A stretch of DNA of 5,463 bases from Xanthobacteraceae bacterium. GTDB taxonomy: Bacteria > Pseudomonadota > Alphaproteobacteria > Rhizobiales > Xanthobacteraceae. Positions 1-5,463 of the stretch are shown piece by piece. The position numbers were made by a program, and so were the translations under genes. Position 1 is the first letter of the stretch. The number at the start of each line of letters is the position of its first letter. The notes below the pieces were generated by a model. It was not told where the DNA came from, searched no databases, and saw only the letters and a program-made list of their open reading frames with translations. The DNA lies in NCBI GenBank assembly GCA_030648135.1, contig JAUSIF010000158.1, positions 1-5,463 on the forward strand, in the 5' to 3' direction.

Positions 1-67
1 CCATGGGCATGAATGCCAATGCCACTACGCCTCGGGCACAGGTCCCGATCATAGAAGCAGAACGGCA
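1..67. other. Unassigned left edge
   Basis: No gene can be assigned here. On the plus strand a frame from the ATG at 3 runs to a TAA at 69-71 (ending PIIEAERH) and could be the tail of a gene starting outside the window. On the minus strand an ATG at 52-50 opens a short frame (MIGTCARGVVALAF) running off the left edge, with no convincing ribosome binding site. Neither matches a family I recognise. The segment ends where the R1 repeat starts. Confidence 0.2.
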
Positions 68-123
68 TTAAAGAGAGTGGAACAAACGCCGGCCTTAAGC
101 GGGTACGAACTATCGGTTGCCGC
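68..123 (+). repeat. Direct repeat copy R1 (amiC-tail-like)
   Basis: This block matches 1561-1616 without gaps at 48 of 56 positions (constant offset 1493). Exact runs are cgccggccttaagcggg (87-103) and ctatcggttgccgc (110-123). In the other copy the second run is the end of amiC on the minus strand. Here the minus strand also reads GGC GGC AAC CGA TAG, so R1 carries the last amiC-like codons and stop without the rest of the gene. Similarity stops abruptly at 123/124, and a transposase-like frame follows. It may be an old duplication, an att-like scar or a small dispersed element. The repeat is seen directly; its origin is inference. Confidence 0.88.
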
Positions 124-137
124 CAACTCCGTCCGGC

Positions 138-269
138 TTCAGCTTCATGCGCCATGGCCGCTACGTCATTTTCCAGATGGCCGAGGTCGCGGTGCCGAGG
201 GAATTGTTTCAGAACATTCTACGGCTCATTGCGGAACTGCGCCCATCGCCGGCTGCGACGCCGGCGTGA
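138..269 (+). pseudogene. Transposase C-terminal remnant, IS1380-like
   Basis: In the frame ending at the TGA at 267-269 the translation includes MRHGRYVIFQMAEVAVPREL, followed by FQNILRLIAELRPSPAATPA and the stop. I recognise this HGRY-FQMAEVAVPR-LF-IL-LIA-LR pattern as the extreme C-terminus of a group of DDE transposases in rhizobial genomes, which I believe are annotated as IS1380 family. Only about 40 codons remain of a protein normally over 400 residues. Upstream, the frame reads unrelated sequence back to a stop at 96-98, through the R1 repeat, so the 5' part is lost at or near the R1 boundary. No start codon, catalytic residue or terminal inverted repeat is present. Transposase origin is fairly likely; the exact family is less certain. 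Confidence 0.6.
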
Positions 270-368
270 GGCGGTTGACCGTACCGTGTTCGAAAGCAAA
301 CGACAGGAGACCTGCGCCTTGATGGCGAAAAAAGTTGAGGTTTGCGGGACCGATTGTGGCAAATCCGC

Positions 369-406
369 TAAACCCGCGGGGAATGATCTCTCTGTCCCGC
401 GGTTTA
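369..406. repeat. Imperfect inverted repeat
   Basis: The arms taaacccgcgggga (369-382) and gtcccgcggttta (394-406) pair over about 11-12 bp with a one-base bulge, enclosing a loop of roughly 11 nt rich in pyrimidine (tctctct). No T-run follows on either strand, so it does not look like an intrinsic terminator. It sits just before the 17-bp tandem repeat and could be an operator, or part of a decayed insertion-sequence end. Confidence 0.5.
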
Positions 407-407
407 T

Positions 408-441
408 CCACGATCCGCATGTACCCACGATCCGCATTGAC
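408..441 (+). repeat. 17-bp tandem repeat, two units
   Basis: The units ccacgatccgcatgtac (408-424) and ccacgatccgcattgac (425-441) agree at 15 of 17 positions, with a perfect 13-bp core (ccacgatccgcat). A spacing of 17 bp is not a whole number of helical turns, so paired binding on one face is not obvious. The second unit overlaps the TTGACA at 437-442. It could be a regulator site for the gene at 569 or an incidental duplication. Confidence 0.6.
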
Positions 442-556
442 AACGTGGCCGGGGGGGCATCCTGATGCTCAAAAGGCATGTCATCTGGGGAATGTCGGCT
501 AACTTGTGGAGGCCGCGCCGACAAAGAACCGTCGACATGATGCGAGTGTGTATTTT

Positions 557-564
557 AGAGGGGA
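557..564 (+). promoter_or_regulatory. Ribosome binding site fixing the start at 569
   Basis: The purine tract agagggga contains GAGG seven bases before the ATG at 569. The open frame extends upstream to another ATG at 506, but that start has no comparable Shine-Dalgarno tract and would put 21 hydrophilic residues before the signal peptide. The site therefore favours 569. Confidence 0.75.
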
Positions 565-568
565 CGCC

Positions 569-1423
569 ATGAGAAATCGCCATCAAACAGCCGCCCGCAC
601 AGATCTGGCTCTTGTGGCCGGCATGCTCGTTTTGACGTTTTCGTCAACGCAGACCAATGCGCAGCAGAAGATCATGGTCGACGGAGCCGGCGCCACCGCT
701 CCGCTGGTGGCCGCTCTCGGCAAAGCGTTCGCCGCCAAGAGCGGAATCGCGGTCGAGGTCGGCAAGGGGCTCGACCCCAAGGCGCGGTTCGAGGCGCTCG
801 CGGGCGCCAAAATCGACATTGCCATGGCAAGCCTCGGGCTGAAGGTCGACGAGGTGACGCGCCGCGGCATGACGGTGCATACGATCGCGAGGACCCCGAT
901 CGTGTTCGCCGTGCACGAGTCCGTCAAGGTCGATGGCCTCACGCAGGTGCAGCTCTGCGCGATCTACGAGGGCAAGCATCGCAACTGGAAGGACGTGGGT
1001 GGATCCGACATGGCAATTGCGGCTCACTCCCGTTCGGACGCCGATGGCGATGTCGTGGTCGTGCGCGACAGCATCGCTTGCCTCAAGACCCTGAAGTTCG
1101 CGGACTCGGTCAAGGTCATGCTGCCGGGCTCGGCGCACTACGCCGCCATGGGGACGGCGCTTGCCGGCACGCCCGGCGCGATCGGGATGACCGGCACCTC
1201 GGTCGTCGAGCAGAGCAAGGGCAAGCTGAAGGCGATCGCGCTTGACGGCGTCGCGGCGAACGAAGCAAACGTTGCCGCGGGACGCTACCGGCTCACCCGC
1301 GACGCCTTCCTGGTGACCCGCAATGCGCCGTCTGCGCCGGTCAAGGCTTTCATCGATTTCGTGAAGAGCGCCGAAGGCGCGCAGGTGATCCGAGCCAACG
1401 GAGCGACCGCAGTAACCCAATAG
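569..1423 (+). CDS. Exported substrate-binding protein, PstS-like (PBP-II fold)
   Basis: This is a 284-residue protein with a Sec signal peptide: charged start MRNRHQTAARTD, hydrophobic core about 13-24, probable cleavage after TNA31. The mature part begins with the phosphate-binding-protein signature DGAGAT (38-43). It then has KIDIAMAS (81-88), L-C-AIYEGKHRNW (129-140), where PstS proteins have the I-x-G-x-I-x-x-W region, a loop HSRSDADGD (153-161), and PGAIGMTGTS near the end. It should act in the periplasm, binding a small anion for an ABC importer or sensing it. It is shorter than typical PstS (about 340 residues). The loop that reads RxDGSGT in PstS is RSDADGD here, so the ligand may not be phosphate. 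Two cysteines (C130, C171) could form a disulfide. No permease or ATPase gene is nearby; upstream lie transposase debris and possible operators, and the gene converges on amiC. A family-level call is secure, the ligand is not. Confidence 0.85.
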   Translation: MRNRHQTAARTDLALVAGMLVLTFSSTQTNAQQKIMVDGAGATAPLVAALGKAFAAKSGIAVEVGKGLDPKARFEALAGAKIDIAMASLGLKVDEVTRRGMTVHTIARTPIVFAVHESVKVDGLTQVQLCAIYEGKHRNWKDVGGSDMAIAAHSRSDADGDVVVVRDSIACLKTLKFADSVKVMLPGSAHYAAMGTALAGTPGAIGMTGTSVVEQSKGKLKAIALDGVAANEANVAAGRYRLTRDAFLVTRNAPSAPVKAFIDFVKSAEGAQVIRANGATAVTQ

Positions 1424-1489
1424 CCGCGGCCATGCCAGCCTCAGCGCGGTAAACGCTACACCGGACCAGCCTCGCATGCTCCGCGGCTA
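1421..1489. repeat. Inverted repeat starting at the binding-protein stop codon
   Basis: The arms tagccgcgg (1421-1429) and ccgcggcta (1481-1489) are perfect complements. After a small internal mismatch (c versus ct) the pairing continues with catgc (1431-1435) and gcatg (1474-1478), giving 14 bp around a 38-nt loop. The TAG stop is the first triplet of the stem. No T-run follows, so it is not a classic intrinsic terminator. It may form a 3' stem-loop that protects the mRNA or separates the convergent transcripts. Confidence 0.65.
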
Positions 1490-1560
1490 CGTGGTCGCTG
1501 GCAGCAATTTCGCCGGCCTGGACGACCTCGCCGTACATGCCGCAATCGGCGTTAACAGGT

Positions 1561-1616
1561 TAATAGAGAGTGGAATAGGCGCCGGCCTTAAGCGGGCGCG
1601 ATCTATCGGTTGCCGC
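1561..1616 (+). repeat. Direct repeat copy R2, overlapping the amiC 3' end
   Basis: This is the second copy of the 56-bp block at 68-123. Positions 1603-1616 lie inside amiC (minus-strand stop and last codons) and are identical to R1. Positions 1561-1602 are downstream of amiC and contain all eight mismatches. Because it is continuous with an intact amiC, this is presumably the native copy, unless an integrated element replaced the gene's 3' end. A short gcgcc/ggcgc dyad (1580-1600) within it is too weak to call a terminator. Confidence 0.88.
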
Positions 1617-2883
1617 TGGCGGCGACCCGGTTCGCGAAAAAGCTCTGCACCGCAGCGCTCATGGCGTCGGCGACCTTCTCGCGCCAGGCGTCGGAGGCGA
1701 GCATACGGACGTCCTCGGGGCTCGACAGGTAGCCCAGCTCCAGCAACACCGAGGGCACGTCGGGCGCCTTGAGCACGACGAAGCCCGCCGACTTGACCGG
1801 CGTCCGGTGCATTTCGGCCGCGCCCTTCAACTGACCGACCAGCGTGCGCGCGAACAAAGCCGAGAAGTTCTTGGTCTCGCGGTGGGTGAGATCGTAGAGG
1901 ATGCCGACCACGTCGTCGTTCTGCGCGGAAAGATCGAGACCGGCGATGAGGTCGGCCTTGTTCTCTTTTTCGGCGAGCCGCGCGGCCTCCTTGTCCGAGG
2001 CCTTGTCGGAAACCGTATAGACGGTGGCGCCGCGCGCATCGCCCTCGTGGCGCGGCATGAAGTCGGCGTGCAGCGAGACGAACAGCGCCGCCTGGTTCGA
2101 GCGCGCGACCTTCACGCGCTCGGCGAGCGGAATGAAAGTGTCGTCGGAGCGGGTCAGCACCACGTGGAAGCGGCCGCTACGCTCGAGCCGGTCGCGCAGG
2201 CGCAACGCCACCGCCAGCACGATGGCGGCCTCCTCCTCGCCGGAGGGCGCAATGGCGCCGGAATCGATGCCGCCGTGGCCGGGGTCGATGACGACGACGG
2301 GCAGGCCGTCGCGCTTGAGCGGCGTTTCGCGGTCGTTCTTGCGCGCGGCGGGCACCGGCGCCGTGATCGTCTCGGTCACCATCTCCACCGCCGCTTTCTT
2401 TATGAAGCTCTGCCGATCGGTCTGCACCAGGTCGATGACGAGGCGGGCCGGCTGATCATCCATTTGTTCGAGCACGAAGGCCTTGTCGATCGCGACCGGA
2501 CCCTTGGCGTCGAGCACGATGCGGGCCTTGCCGGGCGCGAACAATCCATAGCGATAGGCGGAGATGAGCCCCCGCCCCTGCCGGCCGGCCGCGGCGGGAA
2601 GATCGAAGGTGACATCGGGGAGATCGACGATCACCCGATAGGGATCGCTCAAGGTGAAGGCGGTGAGATCGATCTTGCGGTTGAGATCGACGACGAGACG
2701 GGTGCGCAGCTCGTCGCCGGCCAGCCGCGCGTCGAAGGCGACGACGCGGCCCTCGATCAACGCTTTGGCCCCCGGCGTGATCGAGCCCAAGCGGGTACGC
2801 TCGGATTTCGCCCCGGCGGCAAGGCCTTGCCCCGCGCTCGAAGCGGCCAGGACCAACACGAGGACGGGTACTACGAAACGCAT
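1603..2883 (-). CDS. amiC: Periplasmic N-acetylmuramoyl-L-alanine amidase (AmiC-type)
   Basis: This zinc hydrolase cuts the amide bond between N-acetylmuramic acid and the stem peptide of peptidoglycan, acting in the periplasm during septum splitting and wall turnover. The 426-residue product has a signal peptide (hydrophobic 3-18, cleavage near LAA23). An AMIN targeting domain follows at about 40-155 (ALIEGRVVAFDARL, YRVIVDLPDV, RIVLDAKGPV), then a linker and an Amidase_3 domain at about 195-415. Expected zinc ligands are H203 in VVVIDPGHGG, E218 in the GEEEAAI segment and H272 in VSLHAD; E382 in LLELGYLSS is the expected catalytic glutamate. Length and domain order are normal. The start is fixed by the signal peptide and by an in-frame stop shortly upstream with no other start codon between; the ribosome binding site is weak. 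The gene is divergent from rne, and its 3' end lies in a 56-bp repeat found again at 68-123. The symbol amiC follows usual naming for AMIN plus Amidase_3 proteins. Confidence 0.95.
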   Translation of the reverse strand: MRFVVPVLVLVLAASSAGQGLAAGAKSERTRLGSITPGAKALIEGRVVAFDARLAGDELRTRLVVDLNRKIDLTAFTLSDPYRVIVDLPDVTFDLPAAAGRQGRGLISAYRYGLFAPGKARIVLDAKGPVAIDKAFVLEQMDDQPARLVIDLVQTDRQSFIKKAAVEMVTETITAPVPAARKNDRETPLKRDGLPVVVIDPGHGGIDSGAIAPSGEEEAAIVLAVALRLRDRLERSGRFHVVLTRSDDTFIPLAERVKVARSNQAALFVSLHADFMPRHEGDARGATVYTVSDKASDKEAARLAEKENKADLIAGLDLSAQNDDVVGILYDLTHRETKNFSALFARTLVGQLKGAAEMHRTPVKSAGFVVLKAPDVPSVLLELGYLSSPEDVRMLASDAWREKVADAMSAAVQSFFANRVAASGNR

Positions 2884-3027
2884 CTGCGGCCCGGACGGCG
2901 GGGACTTCCCCTGCTATCTGCATAAAACGACAGGGTTAACCGGATATTGCCAAGACGGCCGGACCGCCTTTTTCTCTGCCGCCAGTGGATGGCGCGGCGA
3001 TAAATCCGCCGTTTATGACCGTTTGCC

Positions 3028-3058
3028 TTGCCAAGCCCAACCGCCGGGCCTAGATAAT
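3028..3058 (+). promoter_or_regulatory. Candidate rne promoter
   Basis: TTGCCA (3028-3033) differs from the -35 consensus at one base. Seventeen bases later comes tagataat (3051-3058), readable as TAGATA at 17-bp spacing or GATAAT at 19-bp spacing, the latter one base from the -10 consensus. It lies in one of the few AT-rich spots of the spacer. Transcription would begin near 3065, about 320 nt before the rne start codon. The prediction is from sequence pattern only. Confidence 0.45.
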
Positions 3059-3080
3059 TAAGCACTCGCGGTTCGCGCTC

Positions 3081-3102
3081 CGGAGTCGCAGTGGCGATTC
3101 CG
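3081..3102 (+). ncRNA. Hairpin near the 5' end of the rne leader
   Basis: The arms cggagtcgc (3081-3089) and gcgattccg (3094-3102) form nine consecutive pairs, one of them G-U, around a 4-nt loop agtg. It would lie about 16 nt from the predicted transcript start. Further downstream the leader can form ccag-t-ccgg with ccggctgg (3232-3240 with 3266-3273) and a 6-bp stem gcggtc/gaccgc (3297-3302 with 3311-3316). In E. coli, leader hairpins mediate RNase E autoregulation; here a similar role is only inferred. Confidence 0.4.
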
Positions 3103-3387
3103 TGGGGTGTTCGCAGCGACCGGTGTCCCGAGACGCCGCGACGTGCGCGCCCCGCCAAGAGCTGCCGTGAGCCCGGACGGCGCCGTTCGCCGTTCCGAGA
3201 GCTGGTTGAGGAACATGGGCGAGCTCGTTTTCCAGTCCGGGCCGGAATCGAAGTCGAAACGGTTGCCGGCTGGAAAGTCCGCTCGCTCTCACGGTCGCGG
3301 TCCCGCCCATGACCGCATGTCTTTCATCCAACCCATACACCCGAACATCCAGCGCGCCGATCGACCGGCGCCGCAGAAGAGATTCCC

Positions 3388-5463
3388 ATGGCCAACAAGA
3401 TGCTCATCGACTCCACCCACCCGGAGGAAACCCGGGTCGTGGTCGTGCGCGGCAGTCGCGTCGAGGAATTCGATTTCGAGGCGGCGAACCGCCGTCAGCT
3501 GCGCGGCAATATCTATCTAGCCAAGGTCATCCGGGTCGAGCCCTCGCTGCAGGCCTGCTTCCTCGATTACGGCGGCAACCGCCACGGCTTTCTCGCCTTC
3601 AGCGAAATCCATCCCGACTATTACCAGATCCCGGTCGCCGACCGGCAGGCGCTGATCGCCGAGGACGAGCGCGCCGAGCGCGCGGCCGATTCCGACAGCG
3701 ATACGAGAGGCGGCCGGCGCGAAAAGGCGAGAGCCGCGGAGCCGGATCAAACCGTCAGCGAAGCGCCGGCCGAGGAGAACGTGCCTTCCGGCGAGAGCGC
3801 GGCGCAAGCCGCCGGCGAACAAAACAACGGTTCGCCCGCCGGCAACGGCAACGATAACGGCAGTGGTGCCGGCGGCGAGGAACGCCATGAGGAGGAGGTC
3901 GTCGAATCGGCCGGCGCCGCCGACGCGCTCGAGGAATTGCCCGAGCGCGCGCCGCGCCGCCACCGCCGCTACAAGATTCAAGAGGTGATCAAGCGCCGCC
4001 AGATCATGCTGGTGCAGGTGGTCAAGGAAGAGCGCGGCACCAAGGGCGCGGCGATGACCACGTATCTGTCGCTCGCTGGCCGCTATTCGGTGCTGATGCC
4101 GAACACTTCGCGCGGCGGCGGCATCTCGCGCAAGATCACCGATAGCGCCGACCGCAAGCGCCTGAAGTCGCTGGTGCAGGATCTGGAAGTGCCGGAAGGC
4201 ATGGGCGTGATCCTGCGCACGGCCGGCGCCGCGCGCAACAAGACCGAGATCAAGCGCGATTTCGAATATCTGTTGCGGCTGTGGGAGACGGTGCGCGAGC
4301 TCACGCTGAAATCGAGCGCGCCGGCGCTGGTGTACGAGGAAGGCTCGCTCACCAAGCGCGCGATCCGCGACCTCTACGGCAAGGAAATCGACGAAATCCT
4401 GGTCGCCGGCGACGACGGCTACAAGGAAGCCAAGGACTTCATGCGCATGCTGATGCCGAGCCATGCCAAGAACGTGAAGCCGTACAAGGAAAGCCAGCCG
4501 ATCTTCACGCGCTACGGCGTCGAGAGCCAGCTCGACGCCATGTTCTCGCCGACCGTGCAGCTGAAGTCCGGCGGTTACGTGGTGATCAACCCGACCGAGG
4601 CGCTGGTCTCGATCGACGTCAATTCCGGGCGCGCCACGCGCGAGCACCATATCGAGGACACCGCGCTCAAGACCAATACGGAGGCGGCCGAGGAGATCGC
4701 GCGCCAGCTCAGGCTACGCGACCTGGCCGGGCTCATCGTCATCGACTTCATCGACATGGACGAGAAGCGCAACAACCGCAACGTGGAGCGCAAGCTGAAG
4801 GACGCGCTCAAGCACGACCGCGCCCGCATCCAGGTCGGGCGCATCTCCCATTTCGGGCTGATGGAGATGTCGCGCCAGCGCATCCGCACCGGCGTGCTCG
4901 AATCCTCGAGCATCACTTGCCCGACTTGCGGTGGCACCGGCCATGTGCGCGCGGTATCGTCGGTGGCGCTGCATCTGTTGCGCTCGCTCGAGGAGCAACT
5001 GTTGAAGAGCGCCACCCACGATCTCATCGTGCGCGCCAAACCCGATGTCGGGCTCTATTTGCTCAACCAGAAGCGGGCGCATCTGCGCGAGATCGAGCAG
5101 CGTTTCGGCGTCAATATCCTGATCCAGTCCGACACCACGCTCTCCGGCCAGCAATATTTCGGGATCGACAAGGGCGCGCCGACACGCGGCCGGCCCGCTC
5201 CGCTTCCGCACCGGATCGCACCCGACTCGGTCGCTCCGGTCGTGGAAGAAGCCGAGGAGGCCGTGGAAGCCGAAGCGGACGAACAAGCCGAGCCTGCGCA
5301 GGCGCCGGGCATCGCTACCGGCGAAAACGGCGGCGAGCCGGGACGGCGGCGGCGGCGGCGGGGACGGCGCGGACGCGGACATGGACGCGGCGAAGGCGAG
5401 ACGCAGGGCCGTCCGCCGGGCTTCGAGCCCGGCGCAACCGCACAAGGTGCTGCGCCCGCCGAA
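3388..5463 (+). CDS. rne: Ribonuclease E, 5' part, open at window end
   Basis: This endoribonuclease cleaves single-stranded AU-rich RNA and drives mRNA decay and rRNA/tRNA maturation, usually as the degradosome scaffold on the inner membrane. The 692 codons present cover the whole catalytic half. The S1 domain begins around residue 38, with RNA-binding F58 and F68 (E. coli F57, F67). It is interrupted by an acidic, Gly/Asn/Ala-rich insert (about 92-195) and resumes at KIQEVIKRRQ. R277-T278 match the 5'-monophosphate sensor R169-T170. D410 (SIDVNSG) and D453 (VIDFIDM) match the catalytic magnesium ligands D303 and D346. C511-P-T-C514 is the zinc-link that joins subunits. The small domain runs to about 600, and an acidic then arginine-rich tail begins after that (R-run 653-658). 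The start MANKMLIDSTHPEE is typical of the order; the upstream AGAAGAG is a modest ribosome binding site. The scaffold C-terminus lies outside the window. No key residue is missing. Confidence 0.97.
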   Translation, partial: MANKMLIDSTHPEETRVVVVRGSRVEEFDFEAANRRQLRGNIYLAKVIRVEPSLQACFLDYGGNRHGFLAFSEIHPDYYQIPVADRQALIAEDERAERAADSDSDTRGGRREKARAAEPDQTVSEAPAEENVPSGESAAQAAGEQNNGSPAGNGNDNGSGAGGEERHEEEVVESAGAADALEELPERAPRRHRRYKIQEVIKRRQIMLVQVVKEERGTKGAAMTTYLSLAGRYSVLMPNTSRGGGISRKITDSADRKRLKSLVQDLEVPEGMGVILRTAGAARNKTEIKRDFEYLLRLWETVRELTLKSSAPALVYEEGSLTKRAIRDLYGKEIDEILVAGDDGYKEAKDFMRMLMPSHAKNVKPYKESQPIFTRYGVESQLDAMFSPTVQLKSGGYVVINPTEALVSIDVNSGRATREHHIEDTALKTNTEAAEEIARQLRLRDLAGLIVIDFIDMDEKRNNRNVERKLKDALKHDRARIQVGRISHFGLMEMSRQRIRTGVLESSSITCPTCGGTGHVRAVSSVALHLLRSLEEQLLKSATHDLIVRAKPDVGLYLLNQKRAHLREIEQRFGVNILIQSDTTLSGQQYFGIDKGAPTRGRPAPLPHRIAPDSVAPVVEEAEEAVEAEADEQAEPAQAPGIATGENGGEPGRRRRRRGRRGRGHGRGEGETQGRPPGFEPGATAQGAAPAE
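5344..5361 (+). repeat. (CGG)6 trinucleotide run in rne
   Basis: Six uninterrupted cgg codons encode six arginines at residues 653-658, followed by GRRGRGHGRG. This is an arginine-rich RNA-binding segment of the non-catalytic tail. A pure triplet run of this length could change copy number by slippage without breaking the frame. Confidence 0.7.

Larger units (their letters stand above)
270..568. other. Gene-poor stretch upstream of the binding-protein gene
   Basis: I see no convincing gene in these 299 bases. The open frames that cross it (for example 154-465 on plus, 219-524 on minus) have arginine- and serine-rich or low-complexity translations typical of out-of-frame GC-rich DNA. The first part is probably decayed insertion-sequence DNA downstream of the transposase stop. 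The rest is the presumed promoter and leader of the gene at 569. It holds an imperfect hairpin (369-406), a 17-bp tandem duplication (408-441) and a TTGACA hexamer (437-442) that has no good -10 partner at standard spacing. Confidence 0.6.
2884..3387. other. Divergent amiC-rne spacer with long rne leader
   Basis: These 504 bases hold no supported gene; the open frames crossing them have arginine-rich translations with no recognisable family. On the left side the amiC promoter must lie on the minus strand, but I find no strong hexamer pair. A perfect 8-bp palindrome ggttaacc occurs at 2934-2941 and an ataaa/tttat dyad at 3000-3016. A good plus-strand promoter candidate lies at 3028-3058, leaving roughly 320 nt of untranslated rne leader with several possible hairpins. 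Confidence 0.7.

Noticed and set aside
506..568. Upstream ATG start (506) for the binding protein
   Set aside because: It would add 21 hydrophilic residues before a normal signal peptide and has a poorer ribosome binding site than the ATG at 569.
644..1477. 277-codon minus-strand frame opposite the binding-protein gene
   Set aside because: The plus-strand frame has a signal peptide, ribosome binding site and family motifs; the minus-strand product is Arg- and His-rich noise.
1807..2925. 372-codon open frame on the plus strand, antisense to amiC
   Set aside because: It is the mirror of amiC, whose domains and catalytic residues are intact. The translation is a repetitive mix of Arg, Gly, Val and His with no family resemblance, as expected opposite a GC-rich gene.
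2934..2941. TTAACC motif as a CtrA half-site near amiC
   Set aside because: The full CtrA site is TTAA-N7-TTAAC; only a half-site is present here, and gttaacaggttaat at 1551-1564 has the wrong spacing. Chance occurrence is likely.
2956..2973. Possible intrinsic terminator (ggccggaccgcc followed by ttttt)
   Set aside because: The stem would be only three or four pairs around a one- to two-base loop, and it lies between divergent genes where no plus-strand transcript needs ending.
3200..3300. RNase P RNA-like string ggaaagtcc in the rne leader
   Set aside because: Only this short string matches; the surrounding conserved RNase P core and partner helices are missing.
3107..3857. Plus-strand open frames 3107-3520 and 3309-3857 across the rne leader and start
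   Set aside because: Both overlap rne out of frame, have Arg/Ser/Pro-rich translations and no ribosome binding site.
3517..4650. 377-codon open frame on the minus strand inside rne
   Set aside because: It lies opposite the RNase E catalytic domain; the translation is Leu/Arg/Ala/His-rich without recognisable motifs.
1..5463. CRISPR array, tRNA or rRNA gene
   Set aside because: No regularly spaced repeats, and no tRNA cloverleaf or rRNA-like conserved sequence was seen on either strand.

Overview
The window is GC-rich and almost certainly comes from an alphaproteobacterium of the Rhizobiales (Hyphomicrobiales), most like the Bradyrhizobium/Rhodopseudomonas/Rhodoplanes side. The main reason is the RNase E at the right end: it opens with MANKMLID-type sequence, has a long acidic insert inside the S1 domain, and lies divergent to a periplasmic N-acetylmuramoyl-L-alanine amidase, an arrangement I recall from this order. 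No database search was possible, so the placement rests on family knowledge.

Layout, left to right. Positions 1-67 are an unassigned edge. Positions 68-123 are a 56-bp repeat copy (R1). Positions 138-269 hold what looks like the C-terminal remnant of a transposase gene. A gene-poor stretch (270-568) with a hairpin and a 17-bp tandem repeat leads to an exported substrate-binding (PstS-like, PBP-II fold) protein gene at 569-1423 (+). Its stop codon lies in a long inverted repeat (1421-1489). The second repeat copy (R2, 1561-1616) overlaps the last codons of the amidase gene amiC, which runs 2883-1603 (-). A 504-bp divergent spacer (2884-3387) follows, with a good promoter candidate for rne and a long, hairpin-bearing leader. 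The gene for ribonuclease E starts at 3388 and is still open at the window end.

The amiC-rne half is conserved housekeeping: AmiC cleaves peptidoglycan crossing the septum or wall, and RNase E is the central mRNA-decay and rRNA-processing endonuclease. The left half (about 68-1560) looks like accessory DNA placed just downstream of amiC, where relatives often carry a penicillin-binding protein 1A gene. It contains a transposase relic and an orphan binding protein with no transporter genes visible, and it is bracketed by two diverged direct repeats (48/56 identical), one of which spans the amiC stop codon.

I see no clearly new defence or mobile system. The points most worth checking are the amiC-tail direct repeats, the binding protein's altered anion-binding loop, and the structured rne leader.
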